Source of the DNA: Actinomadura sp. J1-007
GTDB lineage: Bacteria > Actinomycetota > Actinomycetes > Streptosporangiales > Streptosporangiaceae
DNA: 64,000 nt
Direction of reading: 5' to 3'
Assembly: GCF_009793335.1 (NCBI RefSeq)
Contig: NZ_WING01000001.1
Coordinates: 2,356,001 to 2,420,000, forward strand
Shown here: one piece after another, positions 43,000-53,286 of the stretch
How the letters are laid out: every line of letters begins with the position of its first letter
Position numbering within the stretch: the first letter of the stretch is position 1
Position numbers and translations under genes: made by a program
The notes under the pieces: model-generated
Seen by the model: only the letters and a program-made list of their open reading frames with translations
Told to the model about the DNA's origin: nothing
Database searches by the model: none

Positions 43000-44777
43000 C
43001 GGGTCACCCCCGCCGGTCCGAACGAGCGGGCGAACACCTCGGCGACGACGCGGACGAGCGCCGTGCGGGTCGCCTCGGACACCTTCGCCGGGTCCAGCGC
43101 GCCGCCGACCGCGAGGTGCCGGTCGTAGGGGACGTACACGACGGGCATCCCGCCGGAGCCGAGCATCTGCCCGGCGCGGTCGAGGTCGGCGCCTCCGTGC
43201 GGCGCGTGCGTCACCATCGCGATGACCGTACGGGACAGCAGCGCGGCCTGCCCGTTGTTGGCGAACCACTCCAGCGCGCCGCGGGCGCTCAGCGCGCCGT
43301 CGACCGTGCCGGGGGTGACGAGCACCTGCGCGTGCGTGGTGGCGAGGATGCCGCGGTGCAGCTCGGTGAGGATGCCCGCGCCGCAGTCGACGACGGCGGC
43401 GGACACGTAGCGGCTCAGCGCACCGACGGCCTGCTGGAACGTGTCGATCGTGAACTCGCCCGCGATCCGTCCGCCGCGCGTGGAGGACAGCACCCACAGG
43501 TTCCCGGCGGTGCGGGTGAGGTACTGCGCGGCCTCCTCGAACGAGCGGGGCGACTGCCCGGCGAGGTCGAACAGGGACCGTTCGGCCCGCACGCCGAGGC
43601 GCAGCGGCAGCGACCCGAGCTCGGCGTCGGCGTCCACGGCGATCACGCGGTCGGTGCGGTGCCGGGCCAGCTCCGACGCGACGAGCGCGGAGATCGTGGT
43701 CTTGCCCGCGCCGCCGCGCACGCTGACCACCGCGATCTGCCGGTAGCTCGGCACGGGACGGCGCAGCAGCTCGACGATCTCGGCCTGGTCCTTGAACCCG
43801 CCGCCGCCGGACCCGCCGACGGCCCGCCGCAGGCCCTGCCCGACGCGGCGCATCAGCGGGTCGCCGTGCTGGTTCTTGAGCAGGAACTCGTCGGGGGACG
43901 GGACGACCGGCCCGTGCTGCTGGGGCGGGGGCGGCGCGGGCGCCGGGGGCTGGGCCGGAGCCTCGTGGTGGGCGGTCTCGACCTCGTCCTCCGCGTCGGG
44001 CGGCGCCCCGCCGAGGTCGGGCGGCGCGTTCCCGACGACGGGGGCCATCGCCATCTCCGGGCTGAACCCCTCGCGCATGATCGGCTCGTTGCCGGGCGCG
44101 CCGGGCGCCTGAACGTGCGGAACGTCCCCCTGCTGCGCGCCGGGCGCCTGCGCGGCCGGCGGCTGGGCGGCATGCGGGTCCTGCGCGGGCGGCGGACCGT
44201 ACGGGTCGGACGGCTGCTGCGCGCCGAACTGGTCGGGCTGCTGCTGGGCGGCAGCAGGCTGGGCGTGCGGATCCTGCGCGGGCGGAGCACCGAACTGATC
44301 GGGCGGTCCAGGGACGTGCTGCGCGGGCGGGACGGGCTCGGGCTCCGCCGCGGGGGGCGGGCCGAACGGGTCGGACGCCAGCGGCGCGGGCTGGTCCTGC
44401 ACGGGCGGCTGGACGACAGGCGGCTGCGGCGCGACCGGATCCTGCGCGGGTGGTCCAGGGACGTGCTGCGCGGGCGAAACGGGCTCGGGCTCGGGGTCCG
44501 CCGGGGGCGGCGGGCCGAACGGGTCGTCGCCGGGGACGACCGGCGGCGGCCCCTGCGGGACCTCGACCACGGGCGCGGAGACCTCCACGACCGGGACGGG
44601 CGGATGCGGCTCCTGCGGGACCTCGATCGGTTTCGGCTCCTCCACGGGCTGCGGGGCGGCGTCGGCCCCCCAGGACCCGTGCGCGGGAGCGGGCGACGAG
44701 GGCACGAGCGACGCGAGCCCTCGCTGCGACGCGCCGAGCTCACGCAGGACGATCTGCTGCCAGCTCGAGTCGGACAC
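42996..44777 (-). CDS. Pro-rich ParA/MinD-like ATPase (EspI-like, type VII-associated)
   Basis: 593 residues from GTG at 44777, which follows GGGAGG; the frame extends further 5' but without sensible coding. About 320 residues of Pro/Gln repeats (PAQHVPGPP, DPFGPPP) precede a MinD-type domain with deviant Walker A VSVRGGAGKTTISALVASEL, then VIAVDADAELGSLPLRLGV and switch region VVDCGAGI. Proteins of this design (long Pro-rich head plus MinD domain) include mycobacterial EspI, which tunes ESX-1 secretion with ATP level. The target here is not known. It is divergent from the next membrane protein gene. Confidence 0.8.
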   Translation of the reverse strand: MSDSSWQQIVLRELGASQRGLASLVPSSPAPAHGSWGADAAPQPVEEPKPIEVPQEPHPPVPVVEVSAPVVEVPQGPPPVVPGDDPFGPPPPADPEPEPVSPAQHVPGPPAQDPVAPQPPVVQPPVQDQPAPLASDPFGPPPAAEPEPVPPAQHVPGPPDQFGAPPAQDPHAQPAAAQQQPDQFGAQQPSDPYGPPPAQDPHAAQPPAAQAPGAQQGDVPHVQAPGAPGNEPIMREGFSPEMAMAPVVGNAPPDLGGAPPDAEDEVETAHHEAPAQPPAPAPPPPQQHGPVVPSPDEFLLKNQHGDPLMRRVGQGLRRAVGGSGGGGFKDQAEIVELLRRPVPSYRQIAVVSVRGGAGKTTISALVASELARHRTDRVIAVDADAELGSLPLRLGVRAERSLFDLAGQSPRSFEEAAQYLTRTAGNLWVLSSTRGGRIAGEFTIDTFQQAVGALSRYVSAAVVDCGAGILTELHRGILATTHAQVLVTPGTVDGALSARGALEWFANNGQAALLSRTVIAMVTHAPHGGADLDRAGQMLGSGGMPVVYVPYDRHLAVGGALDPAKVSEATRTALVRVVAEVFARSFGPAGVTR

Positions 44778-44993
44778 CTGCCTCCCTTTCCTCGCCGCAA
44801 CCCTACGAGACTCTAGGTCTTTCGGACAGCGCGCGCGGCGCCCGCCGCGCCCCCGCGCCGGGCGTCCGCGCACCCCCGTCCACCCGCCGTGAGATGGGCA
44901 ATCTGTACTGACTGCCCCACATCGACCCAGGTACGCTTGCCCGACCGCGATGTCCCAAACGATATCTCCCCCGACTACGCGCATGGAGCCGTG

Positions 44994-45826
44994 ATGAACC
45001 CCCTGAGTGGCCAGGTCAGGTGCCGCCCGGCCAGCCGGGCTACCCCCCGCAGGGACCCTCGTCGTTCGGCCCGCCGCCCTACGGCCCCGGCGGTCCCGGC
45101 TTCCCCCCGCCGCCTCCCCCGCCCCCGCCTCCGCGCGGCGGCGGGAGCGGTGCGGTGATCGCGGTCCTGCTCGGCGGGGGGCTGCTCGTCGTGGTCGTCA
45201 TCGCGGTCGCGGCGTTCGTCCTCCTCGGCGACGATGACGACGACAAGGGCAAGCGGGCGAGCACGCTGCCGACCCTCCCCGCGTCCCCGAGCGCCGAGAG
45301 CACGCCGAGCTACGGCGGCTCGCCGTCGGCCACGCCGTCCCCGGGCGGGATCGACGGCGTCCTCAAGCCGACGATCAAGACGGCGCGCGGCAACGTGTTC
45401 ACCCGCGCGGGCACCCGTACCGGCTCCTGCGCCTCCCGCGCCGACGCCGACCTGGCGAAGGCGCTGCGCGGCCGCTCCTGCACCGAGGACATGCAGTCGG
45501 CGGTGTACGCCAACCCGGGCAAGAACATCATCACGGTCATCTCGATCCTGAAGTTCGCCGACGCCACCACCGCGAGCGAGGTCAGCGACGCGACCAGCGA
45601 CGGCGCCAACCCCGAGCTGCTCACCCCGTCCGCCAACAGCGGCCTGCCGCGCCTGGACCGCAAGCCGACCTCCTGGGTCCGGAGCTGGACGCAGAGCCAG
45701 CACGTCGTCTACGCGCAGTCGTACTGGGCGCGGGGCGGCGACCCGGGCTCGCGCACCGGCACCGTCTACACCACCGCGGGAGAGCTCGGCGTCGAGGTCA
45801 CCAACACCCTGATGTTCACCAACTGA
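44994..45826 (+). CDS. Pro-rich single-TM protein with extracytoplasmic domain (one frameshift in the sequence)
   Basis: ATG at 44994 is out of frame with the body until one C is added to the run 44999-45003; the N terminus then reads MNPPEWPGQVPPGQPGYPPQ and the length is 277 residues. A TM helix (about 55-78) follows a polyproline tract, then a Ser/Pro linker and a 170-residue outer domain with two Cys (TGSCASRADADLAKAL, GRSCTEDMQSAVYA) that probably form a disulfide. Such proteins often sit beside type VII genes in actinomycetes. Function is unknown. An uncorrected reading would start near 45020. Confidence 0.65.
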
Positions 45827-45929
45827 CCCGTCCGCACCCGCATCGAACTGATTCGTCGGCGTTCGTCTTGTTATGCTCCCGAACGCTTGATCATGGGCCG
45901 GGAACGGCCCCCGGCCGATCGGCGGTGAC

Positions 45930-46421
45930 ATGGGACTGCAACTTCCGGGCGAGTTGATCAGCCTGCTCGGCATGCTCGGCTACACCTGGCCCGAGGCCGA
46001 CGAGACCAAGCTCTTCGAGCTCGGCTCCACCTGGATGGGCTTCAGCGGCACGATCCAGGGCGTCGCCTCGGACGCCGACTCCGCCGCCCAGCAGGTCTGG
46101 TCCGGCAACAAGGGCGCCGACATCGACGCGTTCCAGAAGGCGTGGGGCGAGGACGACGCCCCCGCCAAGATCCTCCAGGACGCGGGCACCGGCGCCACGG
46201 CCGTCGGCGCCTGCTTCTTCCTGTGCGCCGGGATCGTCCTGGCCCTGAAGATCCAGGTCATCGTCCAGCTCGTGATGCTCGCGATCCAGATCGCGCAGGC
46301 CATCGCCACCGCCGTCGTCACCTTCGGCGCCTCCCTCGCCGAGATCCCCATCTTCAAAGAGATCACCGGCATGATCATCGACATGCTCATCGACCAGGCC
46401 ATCAACGCCCTCCTCGGCTAG
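45930..46421 (+). CDS. WXG100-like protein with C-terminal membrane helices, partner of the RHS toxin
   Basis: 163 residues. The N-terminal half is an alpha-helical WXG100-like hairpin with the turn VWSGNKG (Trp57), and the C-terminal half has two hydrophobic segments (about 88-108 and 110-135: IVLALKIQVIVQLVMLAIQI). Proteins with this plan directly precede large toxins exported by type VII systems (CpnT/WXG100-like channel type). It ends 25 bases before the RHS gene. A role as export adaptor or immunity to membrane passage is inferred from position. Confidence 0.75.
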   Translation: MGLQLPGELISLLGMLGYTWPEADETKLFELGSTWMGFSGTIQGVASDADSAAQQVWSGNKGADIDAFQKAWGEDDAPAKILQDAGTGATAVGACFFLCAGIVLALKIQVIVQLVMLAIQIAQAIATAVVTFGASLAEIPIFKEITGMIIDMLIDQAINALLG

Positions 46422-46445
46422 GGCCCGCACCCCCGGAGGCCCACG

Positions 46446-49400
46446 ATGGGCAGGCGACGCTTCGGCGGAGGCCGCCACGGCGGCCCCAGCGGCAAGAACC
46501 CCCGCGGAGGCAGGAGCGGCCGCGGAGGCAGGGGCGGCAGAGGCCCTGCCGGCGGAGCCTTCGGCAAAGCCGCCGGCCAACTCTTCCGCGCACCCAAAGG
46601 CAGCGGCCACGGCGGCGGCGCCGGGCGGGGAGGGGCTTCTCCCGGCAAAGGCGGCCCGAACCGCAGCGGCTCCGGCTCTCCTCAGCGACGCCAGGGCAAC
46701 GCACGGACCAACGCCAAACCCAACAACACCAAGTCCACGACGAACGACCCGATCGACGTGGTCACCGGTGAGGTCCTGCTCAACCAGACCGACGTGACGC
46801 TTGGCGGGCTGCTTCCCTTTCCCCTGGAACGCACTCACATCTCCACGTACCGCGCAGGACGACTGTTCGGCGCCTCCTGGGCCTCGACCCTCGACCAAGC
46901 GCTGGAACTCGACGCCGACGGCGTCCATTACCTGTCGGCTGACGCGACGGTCCACACCTATCCGCAGGCGACGCTGCCCAACGTCGTGTTCAGGCCGGTC
47001 GAGGGCCCGCAGTGGCCGCTCACGCTCACCTCCGACGGCGGCTACGCACTCACCGATCCCGACCTCGGACGAACGTTGCTGTTCCCGGCGCCCGGCACGG
47101 AGTACGGCTGGAGCCGCCTGCCGCTCATCGGGGTCACGGACCGCAACGGCAACCGGATCGATCTCCTCTACAAGGATCGGGTCCTGAAGGAGGTCAGGCA
47201 TTCGGGCGGCTACCGCGTGGCCGTCGACACGATCCCCTTCGGCGCCGGGCCCGGTGGCCCTGATGGGCCTGCCGAGGCCACCGAACACCGCGTCACCGCT
47301 CTGCGCTTGCTGACCGACGGCCGCATCGACCGGAGCACCGCCGCCGACTCAAGCGGACTCACCCTCGTCCGCTACGCCTACGACGCGGATGGAAGGCTGT
47401 CCGACGTCGTGAACTCGTCCGGTCGACCGCTGCGGTACGGCTACGACAACGAGGGCCGCCTGACCGGCTGGCATGACCGCAACGGCTTCTGGTACCGGTA
47501 CGAGTACGACCAGGAAGGGCGGGCCATTCGCGGCCGCGGCTCCGGCGGCTTCCTCGACGCGACGCTCGTCCACGTGCCGGAACGCCGGACCACCAAGGTT
47601 TCCGACTCCCTCGGAAACACCATCACCTACCGGTACAACGAACTCTTTCAGGTGGTGGAGGAGACCGATTCCCTGGGGGGCACGACCCGAACGGAGTGGG
47701 ATCGCTACGACCGGCCGCTCCGCATCACCGATCCACTGGGCAACACGTTCGGTTATGCCTATGACGAGCACGGCAACCTGCTGGCCGTCACGCGCCCGGA
47801 CGGCAGGACGACGACCGCGCGCTACAACGAAATGAACCTCCCAGTCGAGATCGTCCAGCCGGACGGGACCGCCTGGCTCCAGGAATACGATGACCGCGGG
47901 AACGTGGTCCGGCTCACCGATCCGGCCGGAGCGACCACGGAGTACGCCTACGACCATCGCGGCGGGCTGGCCGCCGTCACGGACGCCGCCGGCAACGTCA
48001 CCCGCCTGGAGAACGACGCCGATGGCAATCCCCTGAGCGTCACCGATCCCCTCGGCGGCACCACCCGATGCGCCTACGACCCGATGGGCCGCCCCCTGAG
48101 CGTCACCGATCCGGTCGGCGGTGTCATCTCGTTCGGCTGGACGGCCGAGGGGCGGCCGGCGTGGCGGTCGCTGCCGGACGGGAGCGGCGAACGGTGGACC
48201 TACGACCCGAGGGCAACGTGGTCGAGCACGTCGACGCGCTCGGGCGGAGCGAACGGACCGAGTACGGGGCCTTCGACGTCCCCTTGGCGCACGTCCGCCC
48301 GGACGGCACGCGGCTCACGTTCACCCACGACACCGAGCTGCGGCTCGTCGCGGTCACCAACGCGCAGGGCCTGTCCTGGCGGTACGAGTACGACGCCAGG
48401 GGCGAACTCACCGCCGAGACCGACTTCAACGGCCGGACGCTACGGTACGCCTACGACCGGGCGGGCAGGCTGGTCTCCAGAACGAACGGCGCCGGGCAGG
48501 CCGTCACGTTCACCCGGGATCCGCTCGGCAACCTGGTCGAGAAGCGTTCGGGCGACCAGGTCACCACGTTCACCCACGATCCCCTCGGACGGCTGTTGCG
48601 CGCTGTCGGCCCGCACTCCGACCTGCGTTTCGAGCGAGACCGTGCCGGACGGGTGACCGCCGAGATCCACAACGGCGAGACCGTGTCGGTGGCCCGGGAC
48701 GCGCTGGGGCGGCGCACCGGGCGACGTACGCCGTCGGGCGTCGAGAGCCGGTGGTCCTACGACGCGCTCGGCCTGCCGCGCCGCATGGATCTCGGCGGAC
48801 ACAGCCTCACGTTCGCGCGCGACCGAGCGGGCAGGGAGGTCGAGCGCAGGATCGGCACCGGCGCGATCCTCGCGCAGCAGTGGGACGCCGGCCACAGACT
48901 GACGGCCCAGACGCTCTGGGGCGTCCCCGCCACGCCCCAGGGGCAGGCACGCCTGCTCCAGCACCGCACCTATTCCTACCGGGCCGACGGGCACGTTCTG
49001 GCCATCGGGGACCGGCTGGCGGGAGACCGGAGCCTTTCCCTCGACTCGGTCGGCAGGGTCACCGCCGTGGACGCCCGCGACTGGACCGAACGTTATGCCT
49101 ACGACGCCACGGGCAACCTGACCGGCGCGGAGTGGCCCGCCGGTCATGCGCCGCCCTGGGGCGACGACGCGCTCGGGGACCGGGAGTACAGCGGAACGCT
49201 CGTGCGCAGGGCGGGCCGGGTCCGCTTCGAGCACGACGGCCAAGGCCGCGTCGTCCTGCGGCAGCACACCACCCTGTCAGGCAAGCGGATCGCCTGGCGC
49301 TACCGCTGGGATGCCGATGACCTGCTCGTCGGCGTCGAGACCCGAACGGGCAGCGTTGGCGCTACCGCTACGATCCCCTGGGCCGCCGGGTCTCCAAGGA

Positions 49401-50268
49401 GCACCTCACCGCCGACGGGCAGGGCGTTCACGAGCACTTCTCCTTCGCTTGGGATGGTGCGGTCCTCGTCGAGCAGAACCACGTGTTCTGGTCCACCCAA
49501 CGGCGGGCGTTCGCGTCGCGCGCCACGGTGTGGGAGTACGAGCCCGACGGCTTTCGACCCGTGGCGCAGAGCGAGCGCACGCGGCCTCCCGGAACACGGC
49601 CGGTCTGGGCGGACGAGCGCTTCTACTCCATCGTCACCGACCTCGTGGGGACGCCCACCGAACTGGTGGGCGTAGGCGGAGACGTCGTCTGGCACCGCCG
49701 CGCGACGGTCTGGGACGTCGGGAGCCCGTCACTGTGCCCGCTGCGTTTCCCCGGTCAGTACTTCGACGGGGAGACGGGGCTCAGCTATAACTACCAGCGG
49801 TACTACGACCCGACCACGGCCGGTTACGAGAGCGCGGACCCACTGGGGCTCGCGCCCCAGCCGAATCCGCACGCTTACGTCAGCAACCCGCTCAGGTGGG
49901 CCGATCCGCTGGGGCTGGCACCGTACGATTTCCAGAACAGCCACGCGGCGTTCAAGCACTACTCAAAGCACTCCAAGGGCGTGATCATCGGAAACAACGG
50001 CAACGTCAGAGCGAAGCCCGGCGGGCCGGACATGCCGGAGTACACGAATTTCCGCGACTACCGCAACGCCGCCGGGCAGTTCATGGGGCGCGACAACCCG
50101 CAGGGAGCGATCGAGATGATCCGCCCGAGGGACGGTGCCGTGGTGCGCTTCCACCCCGGCTCCGGCAATTTCGGAATCCGCACTCCCGACGGCGTCATCC
50201 GGACCTTCTTCCGGCCGGACGGCAGCACGACACAGCAGTATCAGTACTTCAGAGATCAGATTGCGTGA
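46446..50268 (+). CDS. RHS/YD-repeat polymorphic toxin (two frameshifts in the sequence)
   Basis: ATG 46446 to TGA 50268; bases are missing in 48206-48208 and 49348-49350, and adding both gives 1274 residues. A Gly/Arg/Lys-rich head (1-95) leads to NDPIDVVTGEVLLNQTDVTL, the DUF6531 start of RHS proteins. About 20 YD repeats follow (YRYNELFQ, YAYDEHGNLLAV, YEYDARGELTAE). The RHS core ends RFPGQYFDGETGLSYNYQRY, then ADPLGLAPQPNPHAY and WADPLGLAPYD. The last 115 residues are a variable tip with FKHYSKHSKG, EYTNFRDYRNAAGQF and IRTPDGVIRTFFRPDG; the His/Arg-rich strands suggest an RNase of the BECR type, which is only a guess. A WXG100-like gene lies upstream and an immunity gene downstream. Confidence 0.8.
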
Positions 50269-50678
50269 TGAACAACGACAGCAGTGCCTTCCTTGCGGCC
50301 TACGAGTCACTTGTCCCGGCAAGCACCCAGGCCGGCTCCAAAGGGCCGGCCGGCCTGCTGGACGCCTGGCGCTCCCTGGTCGACGAGTGCGCTGAGGGAT
50401 ACTCGTTCGGCGTGGACGAGTTCAAGAACGACGTCCACGTCCGCGACACGATAGAGACTCTTTGCATGGACCCCAGAGTCAAAGACGACCCGGCCCGCGA
50501 CGAGTTCTACGCGAGAGTCCTGGAAGCCGACGAACGATTCAAGGATCTCGTGCGGCCCGACGTGCACATCGACTCCCCGGATCTCCCATGGTGGCGACGC
50601 GCCGTCCTGAAGAACGGCGGCGACGAGTACGTCGAAGACATGCGGAGCCAATACGGCATAGAAGTGTCCCCCGCCTGA
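50268..50678 (+). CDS. Probable immunity protein to the RHS toxin
   Basis: 136 residues from ATG 50268, sharing one base with the toxin stop (TGATG). It is acidic and mainly helical by eye (AYESLVPASTQ, TIETLCMDPRVKDDPAR, WWRRAVLKNGGDEYVEDM), with no signal or TM. Position directly behind the toxin tip and matching size are the usual signs of cytoplasmic immunity. The family was not recognised. Confidence 0.65.
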   Translation: MNNDSSAFLAAYESLVPASTQAGSKGPAGLLDAWRSLVDECAEGYSFGVDEFKNDVHVRDTIETLCMDPRVKDDPARDEFYARVLEADERFKDLVRPDVHIDSPDLPWWRRAVLKNGGDEYVEDMRSQYGIEVSPA

Positions 50679-50741
50679 GAAACCGGCCATGCCGACAACC
50701 ACACGAGCACTTACCCGCCTCCGCACGAGTTCCGCGACGCT

Positions 50742-51242
50742 GTGATGGCCCCGCTTTTCGTCCTCGGCCAGTACCTCGACTCCCCTGCCGACTATTCCAA
50801 GGAGTGCGAAGAGCGCATCTCCGGCCTGGGAGAGGAACTCTCCCGGCTGCTGGCCGTCTCCCTCTCCCACGGCAGCGACATGAACTACAACGCGGGGCAG
50901 CGGCTCGGCACGTACCTCCTGGCCGACCGTTCCCCGACGCAGGACCCTCGGGCGGCGACGTATTCCCTGGGCATTTGGATCTCGACCAAGGGCCCGCTCT
51001 GGACCCTCCTCCTCCACCGCGGCGAACCGGGGAAAGCGGAATGGTTCCCGGCCCCTTTGAGCGAAGTGGCGGGCACCCCCGAAGTCGACTCGCTCCTGCA
51101 CACCATCGAAACGTACCTGCGCTCCAAGGGCTACACCCGGATCTCCGAAGAGGCCCTGGACGAAATGCTGCCCGACAAAGAAACCGAAATGGACGGGGCC
51201 CCCGCGACGGTGCGCGACGTCTTTTTCTGCGAAATCTGCTGA
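50742..51242 (+). CDS. Second small protein of the toxin-immunity region
   Basis: 166 residues from GTG 50742 (ATG at 50745). It is acidic: GQYLDSPADYSKECEERISG, SLSHGSDMNYNAGQRLGTYL, WISTKGPLWTLLLHRGEPGK. The same frame stays open without a stop from just after the first immunity gene, reading GHADNHTSTYPPPHEFRDAV before the GTG, so the true N terminus may be longer or lost. It may be an additional immunity protein against another toxin variant. Codon bias is weaker than in the flanking genes, which suggests transfer. Confidence 0.55.
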   Translation: MMAPLFVLGQYLDSPADYSKECEERISGLGEELSRLLAVSLSHGSDMNYNAGQRLGTYLLADRSPTQDPRAATYSLGIWISTKGPLWTLLLHRGEPGKAEWFPAPLSEVAGTPEVDSLLHTIETYLRSKGYTRISEEALDEMLPDKETEMDGAPATVRDVFFCEIC

Positions 51243-51325
51243 CCGACTTCCTGAGCCTCCGCAGCCGAGCACGAAGTTCTGTAACCCGCACCGCACTTCA
51301 CCGCAGGTATCAATAACCCAATGGC

Positions 51326-52138
51326 TCAGTTGGCGCAGTACCCGCACGCGATGAGGGAGTTGGCGATCTCACGTGCGATCGAACGCGCGGCCTCGCGGGC
51401 GGGCCCGTCGGCGAGAGGCACGTCCCGTCCCTGGTCGTCGTCCGACCCGCCGTAGGAGATCGCGACGAACGTGTTGCCCACGCTCATCCCGATATCGGCC
51501 TGGCCGGAGTTGTAGCCGGACGCCGTACCGATCACCGAGTACGACTCGACCGCAGCGTGACCCACACCGGACAGCCACGCGACGGCCGTCGTCCGGCGCG
51601 GACTGAACCTCGGCGGCTTCAGTGGCTCCTGCGTCCTCTCCTCCTCCATCCGCGCGTGCGTCTCGTCCACCTCCCCCGTCGCGGAGTCGGCGCCGCTGCT
51701 GATCCGCCCGTCCCGGTACGCGGTCATGGTCACCCGCAGCCGCCGGTCGGTCGCGGGCGAGGAGGCCTCCCACTGGCACGACGCCGAAGGATCACCACCC
51801 GCCCTGTGGACGACCGGCAGCTCGGTCGCCGCCGGAACGACCCTCTCGATCGTCGCCCGGCCCACCACCTCGCACGGCGCGGGCAAGGTCCGGATCATCG
51901 GCTTCGCCGACGAATGCTTGACGTCCCCCTCCGACGACGGCGCGTCCCACACCCGAAACACCGCCAACAAGACCAACACGGCACATGCCACCCCCGCGAC
52001 CAGCAGACGTCCGAACGCCCGCGTCCCCTCCGGCGCGAGCACGGGCGGCTCCTCGGGAACGGCCTGCGGCTCCGCCTCCGGCGGCAGGAACATCGGCCTC
52101 GGATTCCGCGGGTCTTCCGTCACCAGCGCCTCCTCCAC
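51326..52138 (-). CDS. Membrane-anchored DUF3558-like protein
   Basis: 270 residues from ATG 52138. A cytoplasmic Pro-rich head (1-40), a TM helix at about 43-62 (LLVAGVACAVLVLLAVFRVW) and an outer domain with Cys in PAPCEVVGRATIERVV and SCQWEA, then CGYCAN at the end. The PC(x)VV...C-W layout resembles DUF3558 lipoproteins of actinomycetes, although this one is anchored by a helix instead of a lipid. Function unknown. It converges with the toxin-immunity genes. Confidence 0.6.
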   Translation of the reverse strand: MEEALVTEDPRNPRPMFLPPEAEPQAVPEEPPVLAPEGTRAFGRLLVAGVACAVLVLLAVFRVWDAPSSEGDVKHSSAKPMIRTLPAPCEVVGRATIERVVPAATELPVVHRAGGDPSASCQWEASSPATDRRLRVTMTAYRDGRISSGADSATGEVDETHARMEEERTQEPLKPPRFSPRRTTAVAWLSGVGHAAVESYSVIGTASGYNSGQADIGMSVGNTFVAISYGGSDDDQGRDVPLADGPAREAARSIAREIANSLIACGYCAN

Positions 52139-52293
52139 CCCCGCGAACCTTCAGATTACGACCCACCGCGCAACCACCAATAGCCACCGACCCCACACCT
52201 ACCAAGCTGCGCGCACGCGACGGTGAAGCCACTACGGGGCCAAGGACGTTCACTCTCTTTGATCGCGCCTCTCGACTGGGGTACAGAGGACGC

Positions 52294-52638
52294 GTGAGCG
52301 AAAGCGATCCGCATATCCACGTCGAGGTGAACCTTCACGCTGATACGGCGGTGCGCGACGTCATGGCGTCCACGTTCGGCCTTGCCGGTGACCTGCCGAG
52401 TCTGGTGAACACGGGCTGCGGGCTGGAGGTTCCGCACGCGATGACCTCTGCGCGGCCGGAAAGCGTCACCTGCCTGGAATGCCGTCGGCACGCTCATCGC
52501 CGGCACCTTCGCCTGGCCGATGAGACCGAACGGATAGGCCGAATGCCCGGCATGAGCGCCGAAATCAGCGACGGCGCCGTCCAGGCCGGGAAGCGCCACC
52601 GCGATCTCGCCATGAGATTCGTCAGCGACAACCCCTGA
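52294..52638 (+). CDS. Hypothetical 114-residue protein
   Basis: GTG at 52294 follows AGAGGA by three bases and opens VSESDPHIHVEVNLHADTAV; the frame runs further upstream, but that part is Pro/Arg-rich and lacks a ribosome site. It has CGLEVPHAM and TCLECRRHAHRRH, so three Cys and several His that could bind zinc. No family recognised and no TM. Confidence 0.5.
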   Translation: MSESDPHIHVEVNLHADTAVRDVMASTFGLAGDLPSLVNTGCGLEVPHAMTSARPESVTCLECRRHAHRRHLRLADETERIGRMPGMSAEISDGAVQAGKRHRDLAMRFVSDNP

Positions 52639-52706
52639 TCACTGCCCTATCACGCCGATACGCTCCCTGCCTTGGCCCCGTCACCATGCAGCCAATCCGG
52701 CGAAGG

Positions 52707-53144
52707 TTAAGGCTGGGGCGGGGATTGCGGAGGGGACTGCTGCTGGGGCTGGGGCGCCGGGGCGGGCTGCTGGTACTGCTGCGGCTGGTAGCCGGGGTGC
52801 TGGGGCTGCTGGCCGTACGGCGCCTGCTGGGGCTGCTGCGGCCACGGACCGCCCGCCGCGGCCGGGGCCTGCGCGGGAGGCGCGTAGCCGGAACGGGACG
52901 CCGCGATCCGGGCACCCGCGGCGATCACCGCGCCCGTCACCAGCAGGCCCCCGCCGCCGATCGCCAACGTCTCAGAAAGCATGAGCGCGCTCTGCTGCAC
53001 GCTGGGGCAACGGGCGTCGCCACGCTCTTCCGTGCAGTCCTTGGCCGCTCCGACGAAACCGACGGCGAGGGCACCGGCCATGAAGAAGCCGCCCAGGCCC
53101 ATCGTGATGACCGCGCCCATGCTCGTGACGTTCTGCTGCGGCAT
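52707..53144 (-). CDS. Small two-TM protein with Pro/Gln-rich tail
   Basis: 145 residues from ATG 53144. TM helices at about 9-33 (AVITMGLGGFFMAGALAVGF) and 55-80 (TLAIGGGGLLVTGAVIAAGA) are separated by a loop with two Cys (DCTEERGDARCPS). The last 55 residues are PQQ/PYGQ repeats. It follows the lipoprotein gene behind a terminator-like hairpin. Function unknown; it is the last gene of the ESX-side cluster. Confidence 0.6.
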   Translation of the reverse strand: MPQQNVTSMGAVITMGLGGFFMAGALAVGFVGAAKDCTEERGDARCPSVQQSALMLSETLAIGGGGLLVTGAVIAAGARIAASRSGYAPPAQAPAAAGGPWPQQPQQAPYGQQPQHPGYQPQQYQQPAPAPQPQQQSPPQSPPQP

Positions 53145-53225
53145 CCTGACATCCTTCGTCTTTCGGGAGCGGTACGGGCGATCAGTCGACCACAGCGCCG
53201 CCGTTCCGCGCTAGTGGAGAACGCA

Positions 53226-53258
53226 AAACGCCCCACCGTTTCCGCAAGGAACGGCGGA
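53226..53258 (-). terminator. Terminator-like hairpin after the lipoprotein gene
   Basis: On the minus strand CCGCCGTTCC-TTGC-GGAAACGGTGG forms a ten-pair stem with one bulge, followed by GGCGTTTTGC. It lies 30-60 bases after the lipoprotein stop. Confidence 0.55.
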
Positions 53259-53286
53259 GCATTTTGTGGAACGGGTCCAGGGTGCG

